64,000 bases of DNA from Petunia secreta. Lineage: Eukaryota; Streptophyta; Magnoliopsida; Solanales; Solanaceae. Positions 57,921-64,000 of this stretch are shown piece by piece. The position numbers were made by a program, and so were the translations under genes. The stretch is taken from contig JARKIP010000030.1 in the NCBI GenBank assembly GCA_029990175.1, forward strand, positions 16,951,501-17,015,500. Direction: 5' to 3'. Under the pieces are notes generated by a model. The model was not told the origin of the DNA. It saw only the letters and a program-made list of their open reading frames with translations, and did no database searches. Position 1 is the first letter of the stretch; each line of letters starts with the position of its first letter.

Positions 57921-57936
57921 CCCCCCCCCCCCCCCC
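57921..57936. repeat. Run of 16 Cs
   Basis: An uninterrupted C16 in the antisense gene just after the intron. Such runs are prone to length error in sequencing and may explain part of the frame loss here. Confidence 0.9.
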
Positions 57937-58752
57937 AATTTGGTTAGCTGGGTTCAAATGATCATCGACATTCGTCAGCGGTCCCTGAGAACATGGATGA
58001 GTAGATCCACATTGGAAGAGAACAAATGGGTGTGCAAATGGCACGGTAAGTTTATGCTACTAAAGAGAATGATGTCCCCGATGCTGGGGAAAGTTTAAAG
58101 AGAACCTGGATGAGGTTTTTGAAAAATCTAAAGTCTCTAAGGGTTCCCCGGGCCAAGGGACTTCTAAAGGTGATGACGACATCTTCCTTGGTCGAAAAAA
58201 TTGTGTCTCAACTTCTTCTTCTTTTATCCCTAAACCTCTAATCAACGCTTCTAAAAATTCAAAGAGGAAGAGACAAGCTTTGAAAAGGTCAAATAAAGTA
58301 AAGCGTCCTCGAGTGGAGGTGACTTTGGCTTCAGGTCCCAAGGCTATTAGTGAGCCGCAATGGGGCATGAGGGATGAGCTAAGCGATGTGGATGTCGAGG
58401 CTCCCAAAGAAATTGAAGTGGTAGACCTCGAGGGGTCTAACCACGTTACTGCCAAGGCCAAAGGCAAGGACAAAGTTGGCGAGGTTGAAATTCCTCCTAC
58501 TGTTGAGACCCCCTTGTCTGTTGAAGAGAGAGTAGCACCGAGCTTGTACGAGCCAACTCAGAACCTCCCCGCGCTTCGGAATCTCAAAGGGACCCAAGAA
58601 GGATTGGAGTTCCTTCTGACTTGTGTCTTTTTGATGATACCATGGCAATCCCCATTGGTCTTAGAGGATCACTCGGGACAAATGAGCGGGATTGTGTCAA
58701 AGACATGGTCTATGGGGATCTGATAGCCAACTCTGCCAAGCACGCCATTCAG

Positions 58753-58829
58753 GTATGCTTTTGTTGTTTATGATTTCTCCCCTTTCAACTATCTTCTTTT
58801 ACCCTAACCTTCATACAAATCTTTTATAG
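58753..58829 (+). other. Predicted intron before the coiled coil of the Tat 2 antisense gene
   Basis: CAG|GTATGC donor, T-rich body and ATCTTTTATAG acceptor, 77 nt. It corresponds in place to the 40735-40820 intron of Tat 1, also just before the heptad-rich exon. Confidence 0.6.
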
Positions 58830-59542
58830 AGCTACTTGTGTGCGGTCAAGGCTGTGGAAATGGAGGTCCACCGATCAGCTTATATTTAGTAGATTGGAGA
58901 TGCTTGGGACCGCCTAATGTCGGAGCTTTAGACCAAGTTTCTGAGCTACAAGATCAACTGGCCAAGTCTAACTTCGAGCTAGACCAAGCTCGTGAAGCTG
59001 CTGCCAAATCTGGCCTCGAGCTAAATTAAGCTCATGAAGTTGCCGCTGCCCTCGAGGCTCAAATGAAAGCAAAGGAGGAGAGCTACTGAGTTGAAATTCA
59101 AAAGCTGAATAAGGAAGTTGAGCGAACCAATGCCAAGTTTGTAGAAGTTGATAAGGATTATCACAACAAACTAGCTGCGAAGATGCTCAAAATGAATGAG
59201 TTGGAGGGTCGAACGGTGATGCTCGAGGATGAGGTTGGGGCCCTTCGAGGCAAAGAAGCTTCCATGGATGCGATGCTCAAGGATAAGGCCACAAGGGCTC
59301 AGCTAGATAAAAGTTGGGCTATTATCCAAACCAGGTTGCAGGCCCTCAAACAATGCAAAACTATGGCGATAGATATGAATAAGGAAATCAACAAGGCCAA
59401 GAGCGACGCATCTAAGGCTCAGCCGATCATGGATAAACTTCCCTCAAGTGACGCCTCGGGTGAAGACGAGGCTGAAGAAGATGAAGAGAACAACGAGGAC
59501 TCTAAAGATGGGACTTCTAGTGATGGGGAAGATAAAGCTTAG

Positions 59543-60200
59543 TTAGCATTGACCTCTTTTTTTTTTTTTTTTTTTTGTATTCTGCTTTTTTGCCATGATC
59601 CTCGAGCCATGTGATGTAAAGAGATTTTGAAGCCTTTGGGCCTTTGTTAATGAAACTTAGCTTTTCTTTCTTAAGTGTTAGTCTTTAATTTGTTTGAAAA
59701 GCATGACAGGTCACTTAGAATATCTTTTGCTTGCAAGACTTTAACAATTCATAACAAATCGATACTAGCTTGGAACGACGCCTCGTTCCTTAGTAATGGA
59801 ATAAAGAGACAATCCCACTTAAGTAACATAACTTCGGGAATGAAACATTGAAACAAAAAGATGTCGAATCAAATTCGTTTCATTGATAAGCCATAATTGG
59901 CGTTTACATAATCCTAGTCGAAGCTAGACTTAGGTAAATTTATGAAAACAAACAACCATTACTGGGCGATAAAAACAAAATGCTAGGCTAATCTTCGGAA
60001 AACAGTCCCCGGTTATGGATAACTAGTCTTCGGGTCCGCTTATAGTCCCCAGTATGAGAGGCCTCGAGTCAGTCTCGACTGCACACCGTCCCTTATATCC
60101 TCCTAGTATTCGAGTGCAAATTAATGAGGACCCAAACACTGTAATTCGTTCCCTCCGCTTCCTGAAAAGGTCAAGCACAGAAAAATGAGGGGTCAGTTGG
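59543..60200. other. Spacer between the convergent antisense gene and pol
   Basis: It holds a T run (59557-59576) and AT-rich sequence that would be the 3' end of the antisense gene's transcript on one strand and the region after integrase on the other. No ORF. Confidence 0.5.
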
Positions 60201-60202
60201 AA

Positions 60203-61371
60203 TTATTTTGACCTAAGAATTGACAGCTCGATGCCATAGGAGAAAATATGCTGACAAAAGGTAACGTACCTCGGTGTCAATAATAGTAACGCTTCAAATT
60301 GGACACACTCCAATTTGAGGGCTCTAATTTTCCTTTCAAGTCCTCTAACTAATAAGATCCCTTTCCAACTATTGCCTTGACTCGGTAAGGCCTTCTCAGT
60401 TTGCAGCGAGTTTGCCAGCATTCTTTTGCTTGGTAGTCTGGTTTGAAGCCTTTAGCACATAATCTCCAACTTTGAAGGCTCTGAGTTTAGCCTTCTTATT
60501 CAGATAAGCCTCGATTTGCCTTTTTTGAGTCGTTAATTGAACCAAAGCCATTTTTCTCCGTCCTTCAAGCAAATCCAACTCTACACGCATCACTTGCTGA
60601 TTCGATTCTTCAGTTGCGTGAGCATACCGAAGGCTGGGTTCACCGACTTCCACAGAAATCAAAGAATCAAATCCCATAGGTAAGGGAAAATGTGGTTTCA
60701 CCCATGCTGTTCTTTTCAGTGGTGCACATTGCCCATAACACCCCGGGAAACTCATCGGGCCACGAGCCTTTTGCTTCATCGAGCCTCTTTTTAATATTTT
60801 CAATGATTATCCTATTCGAGGACTCAGCCTGCCCATTAGCACTTGGATGATAAGGGGTTGAAGCTATTCTTTTTATCCCCCACTTTGCAAGGAAAGTAGG
60901 GACATCCGAACCCATGAATTGTCCGCCATTGTCACAAGTTATTTCCCTTGGGACACCAAACCTACAGATGATATTCTTCCAGATGAAGCTAATGACCTCT
61001 TTCTGCCTAAGGTTAGCAAAAGACCCTGCTTCCACCTACTTGGTGAAATAATCAGTGAGCACGAGTATAAACCGAATGGCCCTTTTAGTTTTGGGGAGTG
61101 GCCCAATGATATCCATCCCCATTTCATGAAACGCCATGGCGACAACCGAGTACAGAGGTTCATCTTGTTGATGAATCATCAGTGCGTGTCGCCGGCACTT
61201 ATCACATTTTCTAACAAAAGACTTAGCGTCCTCGCTCATGTCTGGACAATAATACCCTGCTCGAAAGAGCTTTCGAACTAAGGCTTTTCCACCTGAATGA
61301 TTGCCACATTCACCTTTATGCACTTCTCTCATCACATACTCAACTTCCCCTGGATCTAGACATTTGGCCAT
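60203..61371 (-). pseudogene. Tat 2 integrase, decayed
   Basis: The zinc-binding domain (61036-61371) has HKGECGNHSGGKALVRKLFR and KSFVRKCDKCRRHA, an intact HHCC. The core starts GMDIIGPLPKTKRAI. A TAG in place of a Trp codon (after LVLTDYFTK, near 61036) splits it from VEAGSFANLR. The frame 60667-61035 has ITCDNGGQF and PYHPSANGQAESSN, so all three catalytic residues are kept. A frame change near 60680-60720 leads to the C-terminal part (60396-60803) with SVEVGEPSLRY, MRVELDLLEGRRKMALVQL and FKVGDYVLK. It ends near 60400. Confidence 0.92.
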
Positions 61372-61739
61372 CGGGCCGCAATACAGCTTTTTGTACTAGT
61401 GCCCTCGAATCATTGAGTAAGGGACCACTTGCTTCCTAAGCTTCTTGGCCTCCCTCTTATCTGATGGCAGGACCCCCAAAATCCAAATACAAAATGAACT
61501 TGATACGCCAATCCCAAGTTCTATTTACTGAATTTAGTTCTAACTTGATTTTTCCTACTGTAGATGTGAGCAACCGAACTATCGAATCAGTCTAGAGTTC
61601 TCCTCTTTGATGGCCTAACCTAAGTTGGCCAAGGCGTCTGCCTCAACATTCTCTTCTTGAGGGATTTTCTTGACTCTCCATTCTTGGAAACTGGCTAGAA
61701 CTTGTTGTGCTCGAGAAATTGTTGCATTTTGGGCTCTCG

Positions 61740-61990
61740 AGCCGAGTAATCACCGAGCACTTGATTCACTGCCAACTATGAATCACATCTAAATTCCACT
61801 TTTTTTGCTCCCATTTCTTTAGCCAGCTTCAACCCTGCTATAGCAGCCTCGTACTCAGCTTCGTTGTTGGTTACTTTCTCAAATCTCATGGAATGCCTCA
61901 ATCTTTCCCCCGTAGGAGCCACCAAAACTATGCCGAGCCCCAAGCCTTTCGAATTAGTGGCCCCATCAGTGTAAAGTATCCAAACTCAAG
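61740..61990 (-). pseudogene. Tat 2 second RNase H (archaeal type), one stop
   Basis: The minus strand reads LYTDGATNSKGLGLGIVLVA, RFEKVTNNEAEYEAAIAGLK and EFRCDS, then a stop and LAVNQVLGDYSA. TDG, the Glu of NEAEYEA and the Asp of CDS are the catalytic residues. Tat-lineage elements are known to have gained an additional archaeal-type RNase H between RT/RNase H and integrase; its position and motifs fit that. Only the in-frame stop after CDS breaks it. Confidence 0.88.
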
Positions 61991-62540
61991 GGGTTGGTCC
62001 TCTAGACATCAAATTCTCCTTTTCCGCCTCGGAAAGTATTTTAGCGCTGAAGTCAGCCACAAAATCCGCCAACACTTGGGATTTTATGGCTGTTTGGGGC
62101 TGGTAAACGATTTCATATTCACTTAGCTCAATTGCCCATTTAGACAGCCTCCATGATAGCTCAGGCTTATGTAATATACTCCTTAAGGAGAAGGTTGTAA
62201 TTACAGCTATGGGGTGACATTAAAAATATGGCTGAAGTTTACGAGCAGCGACGACCATAGCAAGTGCTAATTTTTCTAAATGGGGTTACCTTTTTTAACT
62301 ATCGAGGAGTATTTTTCTCACGTAGTATATGGGCTAATGCTTCCCATCCTCCTCTCGAACCAAGACTGCACTTACTGAAACTTCTGACACGGCCAAGTAG
62401 GCCAACAATATTGCTCCATCTTTTGGCTTGGCAAGCAATGGTGCGTTAGCCAAATAACGTTTCAACTCCTTCAACGCTTCTCTGAACACCGGAGTCCATT
62501 CGAAGGCTGTATTCTTCTTCAAGATGAAAAATAATTTGTG
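61991..62540 (-). pseudogene. Tat 2 first RNase H and connection, decayed
   Basis: The stretch reads AFEWTPVFREALKELKRYLA, LLAYLAVSEVSVSAVLVREE, then, over frame breaks, LEKLALAMVVAARKLQPYF, ELSWRLSKWAIELSEYEIVY and SQVLADFVADFSA. The usual catalytic D of the first block (DAS) is AVS here, as in other Tat elements in which this domain has lost activity and the second RNase H takes over. Confidence 0.82.
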
Positions 62541-63260
62541 GCATCGCTCAGAGGACCTCGAGATAAATCTACTCAAGGCATCGATTCGGCCAGTTAACCG
62601 TTGGACCTCTTTAGTCCTCGAGAGTACCTCAGGAATGTCTTCCATAGCCTTGATCTTCTCAGGGTTCGCCTTAATGCCCCGCTCGAAGACGATGTATCCC
62701 AAAAACTTTCCTGTACCAACCCCGAAGGCACATGTGTCAGGGTTCAATTTCATGTTGTATTGCCTTAGAATGAAAAATGCTTCTCTTAAGTGTTCGAATG
62801 ATCCTCTAACCGAGCCGACTTCACTAGCATATTGTCTATATAAGCATATAATCTTTGAACATTCGACCCACCAACCTCTAATAAGTTGCCCCTGCTTTTT
62901 TGAAGCCAAAAGGCATTACCTTGTAGCAATACGTACCCAGATCTGTGATGAAAAAAGTTTTTTCTTCATCTTGTGGGTCCATCAAAATTTGGTTGTACCC
63001 CGAATATGCATCCAAGAAGGTTAATAGCTTGTGTCCATCCGTGGAGTCTATTAATCTATCTTCTATGACAACGGGTACGAATCTTTAGGTCAAGTTTTGT
63101 TCAAAAACAAATCCTCAACTTTCCATTCTTCTTTGGCACCACCACAACATTAGAGAGTCAATCAGGATACTTCACCTCTCTTATGAAACCATTATTGAGC
63201 AGCCTTTTAGTTTCATCTTCAATTGCTTTCTTCTTTAGCTCAGCATGTAGCCTTTTCTTC
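62541..63260 (-). pseudogene. Tat 2 reverse transcriptase, decayed
   Basis: Segments in order: FLDAYSGYNQILMDPQDEEK (first catalytic Asp), FFITDLGTYCYKVMPFGF, KKAGATY followed by a stop, then YIDNMLVKSAR near 62820-62860, and LREAFFILRQYNMKLNPDTC, FGVGTGKFLGYIV, RGIKANPEKIKAMEDI. The catalytic box is YIDN where the family has YIDD, so the second metal-binding Asp is lost. Frame breaks near 62830 and 63090 add to this. Confidence 0.9.
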
Positions 63261-63622
63261 TATTTTACTGGAGCGTGGTAGGGATCCACGTTCAATTTGC
63301 GCGTCATAACATCCGGATCGATACCAACCATATCGATGTAAGCCCAAGCAAAGAAATCATCATTTGCCTTTAGCAACTCGATAATTTCATTTTTTTTTAA
63401 CTCTGGATCCTGCTCTGAGTCAACAAATACCTTCCTTTCTAGAAATTCCTTCGATATGGCCAAGAATTCCAACTCCTCAATAGTTAAGTCCTCGGACTTT
63501 TGCTTCCGAGGATCTTGAATGCACGCCGAGAACTCCCCATAGAGTGGGGAATTTAATGACCTGGTGAAGAGTGGATGGCACAGCTTCCATCTCATGAATC
63601 CAAGGCCCCCCGAGGATAACAT
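63260..63622 (-). pseudogene. Tat 2 pol linker between protease and RT
   Basis: Open frame with KVFVDSEQDPELKKNEIIEL, NDDFFAWAYIDMVGIDPDVM and KLNVDPYHAPVK. FAWxYxDMxGIDP is the standard lead-in to Tat RT. The first part reads as a linker with no enzymatic motif. Confidence 0.82.
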
Positions 63623-64000
63623 CCTAAGCCATGTCCTCAGTCATTACTTGGAACACTGTCTCCTTAACAACCCCTTCGGTGTAAGTAGTAAGATTAATCT
63701 TACCTAATGTTTTTTCCATGGAGTTATTAAACCCTGTCAGTATTGTTGCTTTCGGGATGATTAGGTACTTCAACCATATTTTCTTCACAGCCCCGTAGCT
63801 GATTATATTTACCGAGCTCCCGGGTTGATCAAGACTCGCTTAATGTCTGAGTCATTGATTCTTAACATTATTACCAAAGCATTGTGATGGGGAAACATCA
63901 TCCCATCACAGTCATCATCATCAAAAACAATCTCTTTACCTGATCCTCTTGTTCGAGTCCTCTTCTCCCATTGTTGGCAACTCCATTCTTTCAGCTTGGA
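63623..64000 (-). pseudogene. Tat 2 protease, decayed, running off the window
   Basis: The minus strand shows LVIMLRINDSDIKRVLI, then after a frame change SSVNIISYGAVKK and IIPKATILTGFNNSMEKTLG, KINLTTYTEGVVKETVFQVM. That is the Tat protease plan (DxGSSVNII...). At the active site the codon is AAC (Asn) where GAC would be expected, and a base is missing right after, so the site is lost. Gag, leader and 5' LTR should lie to the right. Confidence 0.75.

Larger units (their letters stand above)
56893..59542 (+). pseudogene. Antisense gene of Tat 2, intron-containing, with coiled coil and acidic tail; stops present
   Basis: The gene lies opposite to gag-pol, downstream of integrase. The start at 56893 fits the TATA box and leader. 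The first exon is interrupted by stops (57075, 57416). A family-like stretch LSLFYLILYKGGVVQLSEAN leads to a FPEV-like motif before an intron (57819-57900). The middle has a basic run (KRSNKVKRPRVE, near 58280-58320) that could be a nuclear signal, then Glu/Val-rich sequence. A second intron (58753-58829) precedes a coiled-coil stretch (LDQVSELQDQLAKSNFELDQ and on to 59420) with two stops. The tail is strongly acidic (SGEDEAEEDEENNEDSKDG) and ends at 59542. Its plan matches the Tat 1 antisense gene. The function is unknown. Confidence 0.62.

Noticed and set aside
62524..63024. Plus-strand ORF of 166 codons in Tat 2
   Set aside because: Shadow of the RT gene; the minus strand gives consecutive RT motifs over the same bases.

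Overview
The window looks like repeat-filled heterochromatic DNA from a dicot plant. I found no host gene. Every recognisable coding piece belongs to an LTR retrotransposon (Ty3/gypsy lineages Athila, Tat, an Ogre-like LTR and a chromovirus-like family, plus one Ty1/copia) or a small DNA transposon. A Solanaceae-like asterid is my guess from the mix of elements; nothing in the sequence proves it. Almost all retroelement ORFs are broken by stops or frameshifts.

Left block (1-37128): an Athila-type element on the minus strand. Its 3' LTR runs off the left edge (1-560), then come a polypurine tract, a gene-poor 3' region, decayed integrase, RNase H, RT, protease and gag (2291-7599), and an AT-rich leader. 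The leader is split by a 26.8-kb insertion, and resumes at 35384-35660 with a tRNA-Asp-type primer binding site and the 5' LTR (35685-37128).

The insertion (8596-35378) is the most striking object here. It is a head-to-tail array with five LTRs of about 2.7 kb alternating with four internal regions of about 3.3 kb, all on the minus strand. It starts TG and ends CA and is flanked by one 5-bp duplication (ATTAG). So it is one integrated non-autonomous retrotransposon in (LTR-internal)x4-LTR form. Each internal region has a primer binding site, a decayed gag and a polypurine tract but no pol. Each LTR carries a 54-bp minisatellite that keeps several frames open on both strands and makes misleading ORFs. 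Units 3 and 4 share many private variants and look like a recent duplication.

Middle block (37129-49058): an inverted repeat and a TRIM-like remnant, then a pol-less Tat-type element on the minus strand (3' LTR about 38190-38625, antisense intron-containing gene 39071-41640, gag remnant 43290-44480, primer site 44498-44516). It is interrupted by the 3' end of an Athila-like element on the plus strand. A complete 4.17-kb Ogre-like solo LTR (44880-49053) with AGCAC target duplications follows.

Right block (49059-64000): a Stowaway-like MITE, a gypsy LTR fragment, and a decayed minus-strand Ty1/copia element with a hAT-type element inserted in it (53629-54419). A second Tat element then runs off the right edge. 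It has a 3' LTR, an antisense intron-containing coiled-coil gene on the plus strand (56893-59542), and minus-strand integrase, archaeal-type RNase H, RT and protease pieces. The two Tat elements carry the same kind of antisense gene in the same place, which is the second main point of interest.
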